DNA of 64,000 nt from Blastomyces gilchristii SLH14081 (GCF_000003855.2 NW_003101670.1:1471705-1535704); one strand, 5' to 3'. Counted from the stretch's first letter, positions 38,148 through 50,232 are shown. The notes: a model not told the origin generated them from the sequence alone. Translations and numbers: made by a program.

Positions 38148-39094
38148 GTTGTCAACTGCTCTCAAAGGAAGAATCGGGATGCGCAATATAGGACTGGAAG
38201 ACAAGGAGTCAAAATCATTCATATAGAACCGACCCGGAAAGGCGGAAAGAGGCGATTTATGGAAGCCATGGCCGGTCAGTCACCCAGACACTCATTTCCA
38301 CACTGGGTGACTGCTAATGTCTGTTCTTCTGTCACAACTGCCTTAAACCCCGCCAAGTTGTCTACCCATCATGTCACATTCCCTCATTTGGGTCACCTGT
38401 ATTCAGCACTGCGAGTGAGCTATCTTCTGATGGGATTTTTGAATTTCTAGCTTTCTGGGCTTGACAAGCCATCTAGCAATGTTCTAATTGTGATGTACCC
38501 ACTCTCTCAGAAATGTGAGCGCAACCCCCATGGCTGTTCAAGACAGGAATGTGATGGCAATGTTTGATCTATGCAGCCATTCTCTAGCTGAAGCAAAGCT
38601 GATGAATGTTGGGTCTGAAGTGTAGGTACGGAGGTCCCTGTCAAAATTTGTGGCAGTGACTTCTGTATTAGCTTCATAGTTGCCAGTGCTGCCTGAACTC
38701 ATTTAACTTCATTTTAGATATACAAAAAAATCCTTTTTTAGCTGTTTCCTAGAGGCATAGTTAAATATTTGTGCGGAGTAATATGTTTTGTGATATCTAT
38801 GACCTGAGAAGCTTGTGAAATGGCGGTTTGTCTCTGGGCTGATAGATACTTAATTAGGTCCCTGGTACATTTTGGGAATATCTATCAATCTAACAGATTG
38901 CAAGAGACATTTACATAATGTTATAACACATGCCTCTACTCTGCGAGCCGGCACGCCTGTTTTATTTGCGGGTTTTATGGCACCTACTTTTCCCGCGCAA
39001 TTGTGTGAATGGACGAAATCTGGTTAAGCTAATGGAAAATTGCTGCTGAGCGGCTACGACGCTATAAATTATATATAGTATATTATGTCGATGT
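38148..39094. other. No recognisable gene
   Basis: Short plus-strand frames partly overlap the coiled-coil gene start. The rest is AT-rich spacer without recognisable domains or repeats. Confidence 0.45.
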
Positions 39095-39670
39095 GTGAGA
39101 CTGATCAAGCTGAGATTGAAGGAAAGAAGGGACCTGATTCTTAGCTGCTTTCACTCCTTCAATAATTGTTCAAAGCACCTGCTCAGAATCTTGGGCTGCT
39201 TTTCAAAATGTCTTCTCCATGACAACAGTCTTGTGGTAATTTTCCCGCAGTTTGAATCCCTCTATCTTCAATCTTTTTATCATAGCTTGTGTGTCCTGTA
39301 GCTGGCCCTGCAAATCATGTACTGTAGCTTCACCCTTGTGTGCTCAGCTCTTCAATTCTTGCTGGATTGTTCGGAGCATGTCATTCTCTGCTGTCAACTG
39401 TATCACTCTTGACACAAAACTCTCTTGGTGCTAGTGTCAGTTAGTCAATGGATATTCAAAATTGGAATGCAAACATGGTACCTCTGGCTGTTTATCTTGC
39501 AGCTCCTTCCTCTCTGATTCTGGCACTGAATGCAAGGCCATGATAGTCTCTTCACTGATATGGGCATCACCTGTCAGGGTGTTGGCTGACACAGCCTCAA
39601 GTGCAATACTCACTGAGGTATAGATCTCCTTATAATCTTGAAGGCAGCTCTTACTCAACTGCTTATTCAA
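39095..39670 (-). pseudogene. Second coiled-coil protein pseudogene
   Basis: One reading frame on the minus strand carries the heptad-like text CLQDYKEIYTSVSIALEAVS, LTAENDMLRTIQQELKS, QGQLQDTQAMIKRLKIEGFK and LRENYHKTVVMEKTF, broken by about six stops, mostly TGA, with no frameshift needed. No ATG is secure, so the 5' end is unknown; 39768-39956 may be an upstream exon. The function is unknown. Stops without indels point to point mutation as the cause of decay. Confidence 0.5.
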
Positions 39671-40284
39671 CAGATGTTTCTTGAACAGTAAAGGGATTCA
39701 GTGATAAGAATCATTTGGGCCTGTTTTTAGTTGTATGTTCACTGAGTTGACTGAGATTCCCAATTGCTCATCTGTAAGGAATATCAGCCAAGACGTCTAC
39801 TGAAGGGTTGATTGACTTACAGAGATATGTTGACAAGTGAACACAGCATTTATAGTGCCATTGAGCTTGTTCTTCATTATCATGGTTGCAGTGACATGAG
39901 GCCATATTGATGTTCAGAAGAAAATGATGATTCTGACAGAGTGAATCTCTGAGCACTTTTATCCTTCAATTTCTTATTTCTGATTGCTTAAGTGACTCAT
40001 TCAATCACCTCTTCATTCATTCATTTCTGTTCTCTACATAAGTTTGTCATCTGTTGACTGACTCCTTCACTTCCACCACCTATTTTCATAGCCAAAACTG
40101 CAAGTCCTTTCTTTCATTGTAGAATACAGCATGTTTGATGCTTCTGGCTTCCTGGATTTTCAGCCAGACAATTTTCGCGGGGAGCAGTAAGATATAAATC
40201 ACAGGGTATAGCCTGATAATATTATGCAAACCACTGTTCATGCTTTTGTAAAAATTTATCAATTCATCCCAAGAAATTTTAGAC
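39671..40284. other. No recognisable gene
   Basis: AT-rich spacer that contains the upstream region of the membrane protein copy B. Small frames on the minus strand are unassigned. Confidence 0.4.
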
Positions 40285-41179
40285 ATGTTTAAGAAGAAAG
40301 AATGGCTATCTGTTGAGATCATCAGAGCATTTTTTCTTGCTGCTGTTTCATGTGTGGTACTCAGTCTTCAGGCCCTGTGCAAGCGGGAGAATAGGGATGC
40401 TGGCATTCTCACAGTTCAGGTGAGTATCCCACCTACTTCTTCAGTGATTCTCAAAATAACTGATTGAATTCTAGTTTGTTGACTTGCTGGAAATCAAACT
40501 GATAGACTCCCGGAGTGTTCTAACCGGTGACAGCATTAAAGAACTGGGAAGCAAAATTCCAGGAGCATCTGCTGCTGTTACTCAGGCTTCATCAATCACT
40601 GACCAGGTTCAGAGTGTTGCTTCAAGTGTTCTAGGGGCTGTTGAGACACCTATAAATGACGCGATTCTGAAGAATTTCTCTTTGAGGACAAAAAGATATT
40701 GTGTGGGATACAGCAACAGAAATGATTGTGAGAACTTGCTCATCAAGTTATCAAAATTCTGGCCAAAGTTCATTATCAGCAGAAAAACCTGTCAACTGAG
40801 CAGGAAGAAACCATCAGAATCATTCAAGAAGTATGTAGCAAGGATTACTCCTGCCACCATCCAGGCCTTCTTGATTGTTGACTTGTCTGCTGTTCTGATA
40901 CTGGCCACACTGCTTGTTTTCTCACTCTGAAAGCCAACAGCCAGTTTTCACCCCTGTTGTGTTTCTCTATCACTTTTGATACTGCATGTGCTCGTCGGTG
41001 TTACTGTTTTCATGTCATTCCTTATTCCAACAGGCATTCTGTATACCCTGTTGTTGAAAGCTCATCAACTCTCTTTCAAGGTTGAGAGTGGCAAGGTCAG
41101 TGAGCACTGCCTTGGGGGTTTGTGCAGTGCTATCATTATGATTGTGTGTGCTATCGCTCTTCCTGTCGTACTTGAGTAG
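40285..41179 (+). pseudogene. SUR7/PalI-like four-helix membrane protein (copy B), one TGA
   Basis: Exon 1 (40285-40419, ATG MFKKKEWLSVEII...) contains the first membrane helix and ends AGILTVQ at a GTGAGT donor. The intron is 40420-40474, and exon 2 (40475-41179) begins FVDLLEIKLIDSRSVLTGDS. An extracellular-type loop holds KRYCVGYSNRNDC, followed by three hydrophobic helices and a FKVESGKVSEHCL loop. This layout (helix, Cys loop, three helices) resembles SUR7/PalI cortical-patch and pH-sensing membrane proteins; I hold the name loosely. TGA at 40928-40930 interrupts VFSL-KPTASF, where copy A (23236-23560) has TGG. Otherwise the frame is open for 280 codons. Confidence 0.65.
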
Positions 41180-41569
41180 CACCAGGTTAACCGCCAAGGA
41201 GAGCGCTAGCAGAGAATTGGTGGACCCACTACTCACTGACATCTTAGTCAGGAGGCCAATTTTACAAGTCAACCTTAATATAATACATCAACAGGTTACA
41301 CATCTTCTTTAACTTGACTGAAATAAAGTTTTGAATTTGAAATATCTTTTTTATCTATTCTATCAGTCTGTAGCTAAGAGTCCAGTTAGAGTCCAGCTAG
41401 TCTTTGACTCTGGCTTTTACATATGTTTGTTATTTCTAACTTATCATTCCTTCCTTGCTAACATTATGTGATATGCGAACTAGGTAAGTATGGCGATGCA
41501 CCTATCAAGGTGTCAGCCCCTAGTGGAGGGGGTAGCGAGGAAGAACATACGGAGACTCAAGTGAATGCT

Positions 41570-41690
41570 AGACCTGGAAATACGTGACCGAGTGAATACT
41601 AAGGCCTAGAAAGTGTTTGGTCTAGGAAATGCTTGACTGAGTGAACACCAAGACCTAGAAATGCTCAGTCTAGGTATGAAAAGAAAATGG
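41570..41690. repeat. Minisatellite, two to three units, inverted relative to 22595-22795
   Basis: GACCGAGTGAATACTAAG and CTAGAAAGTGTTTGGTCTAG blocks repeat with about 48-base spacing. It lies downstream of membrane protein copy B as the 22.6-kb array does for copy A. Confidence 0.7.
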
Positions 41691-41856
41691 TGAACCGAGA
41701 ATGCAAGAAATTTCGATATAACCGAATCTAGTGGTCTCCAATTAAAGAGAAATAAACGTATCAACTTAGAGATGGCGGCCTACACAACTTTCCGGGACAA
41801 GAAATGCCTCTGTGGTTGGGCAAAGATCAAGCTCAAATGTCTAGACTTCGAAAGCA

Positions 41857-42711
41857 ATGCTGGGCATAGAAGTCGAACATTGGACCGCAAATATGGAGAG
41901 ACCCGTACGGATATATGAGAAGCAGGATTGTTTGCGAGAGGAGCCTATACATTTTATACCAGCGTTAATACCAAGGGAAACATTGAACCGCACTCTCATA
42001 CTTTCACGGCGCGAACCGCAGGAGCTATTTCTGGTAGGCGAGGAGCCACCTGATCTTGAGCTGCCAGAAGGCCCAAAGCTTCGAGTGCTCACAGGAAGAC
42101 ATCGTCTTCTGGCCAGTCAGCAGTTCCTAGGGGTGGTGGATGGTAGCTGTACAATGAGGGTAAGTGCGCCAGTCCCACGTCCTCGTCTCGAAGATTGACA
42201 TATTCAAGCACTCTCCCCGCCAGTGATTTCTTCTCTGCGTGATGATGATTTAAAGTCGCGAAGCTTTTGCGCCGGTGACAAATTTCGAAACCTTCGTCTT
42301 CACCAGATACTCGGAGATGATGTGGAGGAAGCAGGCTGGCATGCCTGTTTCGAAAAAAGCGAGCTCGAGACGTTTACTGAGGGCCTGGCTTCGAGACGAC
42401 TTCATGTTCATATTTTTGCTTGAAAATATATGAGTATAATTTACCAACGGAAAGCAATTAAAAGATCTTCAGATCATGCGAAGAGAATCTATCAGCTCCA
42501 AAACAATGAGCAATATGTCAAGGACGTAGTGTATCCTCCTTTTACGGACAGAACTGAATTTCTGGCTTCTGTTTTTGGTCGAAGAGGTTCCTTCCCGCTG
42601 GCCAAACCACCAATCATTGGCGTGTGTTTCCTTGGAAATTGCCGCCAAGATTTGTTCCGCCTCCCCGGCGCCAGGCACCCTTGCAGGCGTAGCACTAGCC
42701 TATTGACATAA
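41857..42711 (+). pseudogene. DUF3723-like protein, truncated
   Basis: ATG 41857 opens MLGIEVEHWTANMERPVRIY ... PPDLELPEGPKLRVLTGRHR then LLASQQFLG, which carries the GRHR-x-x-A core of the fungal DUF3723 family. A GTAAGT donor follows at 42160. The continuation SFCAGDKFRNLRLHQILGDD then EEAGWHACFEKSELETF (42240-42390) and KRIYQLQNNEQYVKDVVYPP (from about 42478) also fit, but no acceptor keeps the frame and a TGA lies at 42421, so at least one lesion exists. Family members are much longer than the roughly 280 codons seen here. DUF3723 genes are frequent passengers of Starship elements; their biochemical role is unknown. Confidence 0.6.
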
Positions 42712-43059
42712 TCCAATGAATGGCCTGGAGAATTACCAACCCTCCCTACCTAGATTTTCCACTACACATGGACCCACTTGGGTGATAGTCTGACGCGCGC
42801 CAATCGACTTCAGTCACCCTTGTTACATCCACCATCTCTACTTGTTGGGTTGGTTTGGAAATCACACAAGGATACGAATGTTGCATTCTCTCTCTGATTA
42901 ACGCTCCAAGAAACCCTGGATTCCCAAAGGCTCTCCGGAAATTCTCTCAAGGCGTAGTAGGTGACATTTCTCATCCCTGCCGATGGCGCAATGGACTTAG
43001 AGATGATAGCAAAATCTGGTGAACTTATGGTACAGGTGAAAGATCAATCCTAGCTGTCC
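42712..43059. other. No recognisable gene
   Basis: Spacer of normal composition between the DUF3723 remnant and the convergent three-exon gene. Confidence 0.5.
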
Positions 43060-43884
43060 TCATTTCGAACCATCCCGGTCGCTCCAACTAAACATTTCCT
43101 TGATCCCGTTGTTCCCCTCCTGTTGGTCTGCTTCCCCCACCTCGTACTCCAATGGCTCGCGGGCCAGCCTCTCTCCCTGAATCGTGCCGAATAATTTCAT
43201 CCAGTCCTGCATGGATTCGGCAACCGCGACGGCCCATGGTTGCAACGAGTTGTCGATGTACTTATAAAGTCGGTCAAGCCTGCTACAGGGAAGATGTCAG
43301 CCAGAGTTGTCAGTCTTCTAACTCTTATGTATTCAGGAAATAATTACCTGTTCTGGGCTCTAATCCTGCCTTTCGTGTCAGTTGACATTTTGCACTCTTG
43401 TTGAGTTCACTTACTCTTCTCTTAGCCTGCGGATCTCCTCCTGTAGAGCTGTATGAGCATTGCTCTGTTGCATCCTGCAGGGCAATGGTAGCGACCGGCC
43501 GGATGTACCGGACGATGTTCGACGCGGAGACGGCCTTGGGGGCGGAGGGAGGAAGGGCAACCTGTCATCCTCACCACCGGGGTGCTTGACATCCGTTGGA
43601 GTCCTCTGATCAAGTTCTGCCTGATCCTCAAAACAGGGAAAGTTGCCTCCTGTATCAGCAGCATCTCCCTGCTGGTTGTTCAACAGGTCAAGGGATCGAC
43701 CAACAGAGAGACCGGGCCCGGCCTCAGAATCTGCATGATTTGGCAAGTTGATGCTTGTCTCCCGGTCCCACTGGATTAACAGTTCTAGTTCCTGCCATGT
43801 GGTATCATCTATCTCATCTATGTTGAACTCTGTCACAGGTGGTAAAACTCGGATGAGTGTTGAAGTCATCTCTGATGTCGACAT
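43060..43884 (-). CDS. Hypothetical protein, three exons including a 12-nt exon
   Basis: The model is complement(43060-43282, 43348-43359, 43415-43884). ATG 43884 gives MSTSEMTSTLIRVLPPVTEF; exon 1 ends EEIRRLREE at a GTAAGT donor (43414). A 12-nt exon encodes AQNS together with split codons, then a GTAATT...TAG intron leads to RLDRLYKYIDNSLQPWAVAV and EMFSWSDRDGSK. Total 705 nt, 234 residues, no stops. A Pro/Arg-rich patch sits before a short charged helix. I do not recognise the family. The gene is divergent from the Myb/SANT-like gene, starts 320 bp apart, so they may share a promoter. The intact frame stands out against the surrounding pseudogenes. Confidence 0.65.
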
Positions 43885-44207
43885 TCTGGGCCTTAGCTTT
43901 CGCCACGAAGTGAAGAATATAGAGTGAGCTATGGAAAAGGAGGGAGCAGAATAGTAACAAAGAAGGGGTGAAAAGGGTATAAAAGGAATAAAAAATTTTC
44001 AACAAGCTACTGTCTTTGCTCTTATTACAGTCACTCAGGGGTCTATGAAACCTTACTGATTATTGCAGTGGATCACCTGATTTTGTGAAAACTGTGTCAC
44101 TCATCCGCTTATTTAAAAGGCGCATTCACCCTCTCTCCTCAGGAGCCACCTCGACAAATCGCCCAGTCTACCATTCCATACCCTTTCAAAATCGCCTTTC
44201 CACCGTT

Positions 44208-45102
44208 ATGTCCGCACCAACGCCCTCGCGTGCATCTGACCGCCGCGATCCATACTGGCTGAGCGAAGAGGAGCTACTTCAAAGTCTGAAAGAGAGATAT
44301 CCACGTAAGAAGTGGAAGGAGACCCTAGTCATGTTCAACGAGCAAGTTCCGCCCCATTGTGAAAGGACTGTCGACGGCATAAAGGGCAAGTGGAAAGATA
44401 TGAAAGCCGCAGAGGAAAGGCAACAGGTCTACCGGCATGATCTGAAGCGAGGCCACTTCGTCTCAATACCGAATTTCCAGGAGGAATGCCCTGTCAGTTG
44501 TGCTTGCGAAGAATGGGTTGATGTCGATCCCGATCATCCTGTGCATTGGTGTGATAACATGGAAGCAGATCAAAACTTGTGATCAGTGGGACATCCCTCC
44601 TTATCCTGTGGACCGTGATGTACAAACAGTGAGTCTGACCCCAATGTTCTTCTTTTCTTGTCCGGCTTCCGTGTTGACAACGATCCGCAGGTCGAAACTG
44701 ACGAGAAGAACCATATCTTGTCTCAAGTTAACGAGGAATACGAAGGGCCCCATGGCCCACGTCACCGATGTTGCGATGATGCGGCGTCCCACCAACAGAC
44801 CTCTGTAAGTGTCGGCCACCATCTGTACCTTCATCTTCCTCGTATTAACCGGACCCAAGCGTGATGTCTTTGGTGATACAGATACCTCAAGCCCGGAATC
44901 ACATATGGTACCATTACCAACCGACTTGTACGCAAGTGAACTTGCATGGAACAAAGATGTTATCACTCACCATTCTGAAATGATCCATACTACCCTTGCC
45001 ATTGAGGATAGCAGCCAGCATTTTGAACACTTCTGGCCAGATTATGAACAAAGCCATGCGAGCGGCCACCCGTTCAAGGCTGGTGATAGACGCCTCTTCT
45101 GA
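44208..45102 (+). CDS. Myb/SANT-like DNA-binding protein
   Basis: ATG 44208 reads MSAPTPSRASDRRDPYWLSE then EELLQSLKERYPRKKWKE, EQVPPHCERTVDGIKGKWKD and MKAAEERQQVY, a tryptophan-spaced helix-rich unit like Myb/SANT or MADF-type domains used by fungal transcription regulators. The frame closes at 44582 after HPVHWCDNMEADQNL. Further probable exons follow: ETDEKNHILSQVNEEYEGPH (about 44698-44800, after ATCCGCAG) and SSPESHMVPLPTDLYASELA ... HPFKAGDRRLF (44882-45102, after GATACAG). The three pieces do not join in one phase as written, so there is a small indel or a splice I have mis-set. No CpG-type stops are seen. Confidence 0.55.
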
Positions 45103-45616
45103 CCTAAAATGCGGTGGTTGGAGATAGAACTGGCATAGCGTTACATACCATAGACCAATACAGATAGTTATCAATATTTTGCACTTCCCCTAACCCGTAA
45201 TGAACGATACAAATGCAGTGTGAGCGAGAAAGCCATCCCAATTACACGGCTGTTGTAAGGAGTTTACATCCCATAGCGTAGGGGGGCTAAGCGGGTTTCA
45301 AGGCAATTGGGTCTATGAGAGAGGTTAAGGGAATTGTTAATAATGGACCTGTGTTTTGGCGATGAGGGAATGGGCGACGGGGGAATGGGAGACGAGAGAA
45401 TGCGTGACCGTGAGGTTCCATGCTGGTGATGAGCTTATTCATTGCATGGAAGTGTGATCGGGTCACTCGATATGAATGACGGGGGCCTGCTTCCACTTCA
45501 TGGAAGGCAGTCGTCACATGTGAGCGGTTGACCTCCAGTATAAGAGTTGACATCTAAAAGTAGGAGCCTCTACCCCACATGGGACCGTGTCGACTTTCTA
45601 ATAGACAGTCGACGGA

Positions 45617-46160
45617 ATGTCTACTTTCAATGATCTCCAGTTGCAGGTGAGCATCAATCAACCTACTTAGAGGCAGAGGCAACTAAAATCTGATAACTTG
45701 CCGACTAGTTTCTTGACTGGGAACTCTTGAGATTGTCCTTTGCCCGCGAGGAAGCCGCCCAACATAGCATTCAGCGATTGCAGCATCACAGCGTACACGC
45801 GGTTACTTCGAGAAGCTACAGTTTCCAACCGGCGGCGCCGATCGTTGATCGGTCATCTGCAGATCGAACTCAACCGATGGAGGGAATCCAACAAGGATCG
45901 GTGACGAAGGAGGAGAGTTTTGCAGCACAGCACAATGAGGACAGTCGCATATGGCAGACAGAGCTGCATCGAATAAGGAGATCGAGCTTCGTCGGAGGTC
46001 GAATTTCAACTGGAGAGCTCTAAGAAACAGATCGAGATGCTGCAGAGTACGCTGCAAGAGGTGATTACCGAGAGGAAGTGTGAACTGGGGAAGACTATAG
46101 ACGGGAGAGATTGTCAACGGGACTCGCGCCCACAGAAGAGAGACGAATTTGGGCGCTAGG
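45617..46160 (+). pseudogene. Coiled-coil protein pseudogene (copy B)
   Basis: ATG 45617 gives MSTFNDLQLQ, a 62-nt intron (45647-45708) and FLDWELLRLSFAREEAAQHS then IQRLQHHS. Here five bases (one copy of AGCGA from a tandem AGCGAGCGA, judged from copy A) are missing, and the frame shifts. The family sequence resumes as YTRLLREATVSN and SLIGHLQIELNRW and, after a further shift, as FQLESSKKQIEMLQSTLQEV then ITERKCELGKTIDGRD to 46160. It pairs with 21190-21737. Unlike copy A it retains its CpGs and decays by small indels. 45102-45616 includes about 350 bases homologous to 21740-22130. Confidence 0.75.
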
Positions 46161-49100
46161 AGAGCTTAGTTGCTGTCGCCCACTTGATGTAACTTCCCAT
46201 TACTAAATGTCAATCTGCTTCCGGCGGTTTCCCGGAGACGCAGCGAGTACGCGAATCCTGGCCAGCAAAGATATATATATATATATCCAACCCATTTGGG
46301 TGGTTGTACCCGCGGTTCTCACAGTTCTGGCTTTTCGAATCCAGTGCCGCACAGTATATAAGGCTTGTATAAGGCTTGCATATAACCAGCAATGTGAAAC
46401 CGATGACTCCCACAACCATATACTGTCATGTGGTATAGGATTTCTGATAAACGAGCACGCTCTTCCAAAGAAGCGAGGGTGCGGTATTCGCTAGTCCTTG
46501 CAAGCCGCCCGCGCCGGTACACAAATTCCCGGACTCCATATTTGGCATGCCGGGGCATTGGAAGAACCGTTACAGGCCACCAACGAACCAGCGTGTAGAG
46601 ACGAGACTGACTGCCAATCGTCGACGTCCATATCACTTTTCCTGGGAGTACCATGGAGCGAATACCGAAGTTTCATGGGAGAAGAGCAGGCGGAAAGTAA
46701 AATGGTCACTCATGAGCATCGCATTCAATCTCTCGTCACGATCAGAGAAAGGAAGCTATTGCCTGAAGACAGACCCGACTGCCAGGAAGAGGTGAACCAA
46801 AGCGGAGAGGCCCATTTCCTTGTCCATGAAGATATGGATGCGTCTCATGTATCTCTGGAAGATATTGAAGACAGTCCAAGCGAGCCCAGGAACGGATTCG
46901 ATATCGCTGCTCTTTGCAAGCAGGCAGGATCTTCCTACTTTTCACAAGCACCAGAATGAGGCACTGACTCATGAAGTAGGTCATAAACGGTCTATTGTTT
47001 ATCCATAACCACCTGCAAACCAATCATGGCGACATAGCAGTGCGAATGTACTTCTGACTAGGACAGGAGATGTCAAGATCAGTTGGTTTATAATTTCGGT
47101 GGTATAAATACCTGCAGTTTGCTGAGTCTTGACACAGCCAATGTAGCCGAGGCGATGCTCCGTAATGTTTCTGCGAAAAAGAGCCATGTACATGCTTTGG
47201 GAGCCATTATAGCGAAGTTGATGATGGGAAACAGGTGGGGTCCATAGATTCAAACGAGTTTTCCGAACTGGCTGGATCTGTAACGGCTGATGCAATATCG
47301 AATCACGTCTTGCTAGATTTCTCGTCTGGCCCCCTGGTTGCCTCGTACCACTTGTGCGTGTCGAGGAATCGGCTATCAACATGGGGTTTAGCGTCCTCCT
47401 AGTACTAATAATTAAAAAATAATCTATTATTAGGCCATTAATTTATTACACTATTTACGGGGCATCCCCGCAATCTCCCCACAGATTCTCCCGATACTAC
47501 CAGAGCTTTGTTAGATGTCTTACCCTGCCTGAAAGTTTTGGTGGCATCATGGAAAAGCTTTTTTCCGCTCTTGGCGTGCCAACGCTAAATATCCGGGCGA
47601 CTCGCAAGCGATCGCAAATCTTTCTTTCTATATTATTTATTCGTGCTTGTTGGGGAAAATCAGCGGATAAAAATTTCACTGTGACGGCCAATGCGATACT
47701 AATTACTGTCTGTGTTGTCTGTGTTGGAGCCACTGCACATGCATTGAATGACGAAGTCTACCTCCGTCAGCGGGGTTCCGGATTTCAACCTGTCTCTATC
47801 ACAACATTGAGGATCACACCCCCGGGCTCAACAAATCACCATATATGCGGAGGATATTACCCCGGAGGAGGCGTATGACCTGAATTTACACAGTATCTTA
47901 CTTCTACGATATCTCTAGATAGCAAAGATCTAATTCCTTTGTGCGCGAATGGATTGTCAAAGAGTTTCAGCTAATGCGTGCTAATTTCTTTGCGCCTTAC
48001 ATTCAGGAGAGTTAATTTGCGCTGCCGCGGAGCTAAGCCTTGAATATCAGCGATGTCAGAGGCGAGATCGAAGTTTGGATTAAAGTCGCGTTTTGGACGT
48101 GGATGTAGCTGAGGGCGACAATTTTCTCTGTACATAGCACACGCAATTCAAATGCTTGTTAGTACCCTGTATAGGAAATGCTAGTGGTTGGACTCTTTCA
48201 TAGAAAAGCTTGGTGTCCATGCATAGTGTAGAAGATATATCAGTTAAAGTAATGCCTCAATCCTGCAAGATAAAAAAGTGCGGGTGAGTGCTTGAGGCGC
48301 GGGTTGTGTTAAAGTGGAACGGGATACCGAGAAATTAAGACTTGAGTTTACCTATAATAAGCAGCTATAACTACCTCCACTGACATATTTTTAAGATATT
48401 TCAGAAGTCAAGCCGCATATTTAATAATTCCGATATCTATGGCCCTGTGCTAATAAATTTCAGGTGTCTAAATTAGCTCTTGGCCGTGCGAGCTCACCAG
48501 AAGAAAGGCAACTAACAGTAAGTGGAGTTTGTCACAGAGAGGCTCGACATTTCATACAGGAAGACCAAATTTGAAGAGGAATATAAGGATTACATGCGAA
48601 AGCCCCTCGACGAGAATCCACATGTCCGTATCTATGGCCGAGAGCGACAATAAAAGTGATTGAAATATATTCGGAGGAGTTGGAATCTCGGCGGCGGCAA
48701 AAAACGTCCTTACTTCGGAAAATTCAGAAGCAGCAGGAAGATCCTTGCAAAACAGTATGAAATATCTTTGCTTCAGAAGCGGCAGGATATGTATGCTGAT
48801 ATTATTCCCGGAATGGCGGCAATTCTAAGTGCGGGTGCGCCGGGAGCCATAGCTTTCTTCTAATTCTATCTTGATGTAAAAACAGAATTATTTTTTAGTG
48901 CTGATGCACTGAACCAATTCTTGCAGAGTATCTACTTCAAAAATATATTTCTCGCCTTGACTGTATTATTACCAAATGCGGTCCAGGGTGGCAGAGGGAC
49001 ACATGACTTAGGGGGAGCTGCATTCAGTGTTAAATCCTAGACATAGGGGAAATGCAGCCCCTATGCAGGGGACCCTTGTTCTCGGATGGGAGTACCAAAA

Positions 49101-49440
49101 ACACTGTGGGGCTCCCTGTCTAATCCTAGCACGTGAGCGAGCCCTAGTAATCGTTTTCCAGAAATCCAGATATCCAGTTCTACCAGAGGCAAAGTACTTG
49201 ACAACGCGACATGAGAAAGAGCTGGGTGAACACAAGGCCTGACATCCATCAGAGTCAGAGCAGTACATAACTACTAATTGTTAGAATTTAAAAAAAAATT
49301 AGATAAAGCAACTGATGTATAACTGCTCATAGGGGGGCATGTGAATCCCTGGCAACATAAATACAGGAGTAATAAGCTAACAAGGGATAGAGAGATTGAA
49401 AGGAGTCGAGTGAGAAGTGAGGAAGAATGAGAGCTGTACT
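46161..49440. other. Long stretch without a recognisable gene
   Basis: Frames up to 153 codons occur (46498-46959 plus, acidic and Ser-rich; 46999-47382 minus; 47549-47878 plus with one hydrophobic block), but none has a domain I know or clear splice partners. An (AT)n tract lies at about 46270-46286. 48400-48860 has a short basic plus-strand frame. Some of these may be orphan or lineage-specific genes. Confidence 0.4.
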
Positions 49441-50232
49441 TCATGTACTTGCATCACATTTAAAGTCACCAGGGGCCCCAGCCTGCTTTGCAGCATCAAC
49501 AATGCAGCCTTCTCTTCATGTGTTGATGTACATTGTGGTATTCCATTTGCCGCCATCCTTATCCTGCTCATAGACAAAGTTAAATGTGTCAGGGAGCAGA
49601 TTGCAATCACACAGCTTATCCTCCAGCATCTTCCCTTAGTTAGAGTTTGTCCAACCCTTGCCCTGTATAATAACATGGTGATAATTGTCCTCATGGGTGA
49701 TGTTGCAGACGCCATGAGGTTCTTTAGGGTATGGTTGGCGCTGGACAAGAGGTTCAATTGTATACACAACCTCATCCACACACAGCAGCCCACCACCTTT
49801 CCAGTTCATTGGATTACCTGGGTCATTACCATCACAGCCGTCCAGGACCATATCGCGGAGAAAGTGTAGACAGTCATGGAGATCTAACTTAAAGTCTGAT
49901 TTGTTTGATTTGTTCATTCAGTTGACACCTATTACAACATGTTCTGAAGTGTCTTTGTTGTACATTCATTTGATCACATCATTATCGGGCACTAGGGGCT
50001 GCAGCTTCACCATGTCAGGGCAAAACTGTAGTTCAAGAATGTCTTTCAGTGTGCCGCGAGCCACATATCTCTCACTGATCCTGTTACAGGATTGAACCAG
50101 TGGGGTAGGCGAGTTGATGGGTGGGACCATCGGCGAGGAATAAGCTGCTGTCAAAGTGGTGGAGGTGGCTGCAACCGCTCGCACCAATCCAGAGCTTGCC
50201 ACCAGGGCAAGATGACTCTTAATAAGCTGCAT
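49441..50232 (-). pseudogene. Secreted Cys-containing protein pseudogene with four in-frame stops
   Basis: ATG 50232 starts MQLIKSHLALVASSGLVRAV, a signal peptide. One uninterrupted frame to 49441 then reads ISERYVARGTLKDILELQFC, DLHDCLHFLRDMVLDGCDGN, DPGNPMNWKGGG, VVYTIEPLVQRQPYPKEPHG, KMLEDKLCDCNLLPDTFNFV and GCIVDAAKQAGAPGDFKC. Internal stops are three TGA and one TAA; no frameshift is needed. The block from DCLHFLRD onward resembles the C-terminal region found alone or behind chitinase domains in fungal secreted proteins. The role is unknown. Confidence 0.6.

Noticed and set aside
46203..46654. Several overlapping frames around an (AT)n tract
   Set aside because: Frames on both strands with no recognisable content; kept only as an unassigned stretch.
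49417..49869. 150-codon plus-strand frame
   Set aside because: Antisense to the secreted-protein pseudogene, whose minus-strand frame carries the conserved blocks.
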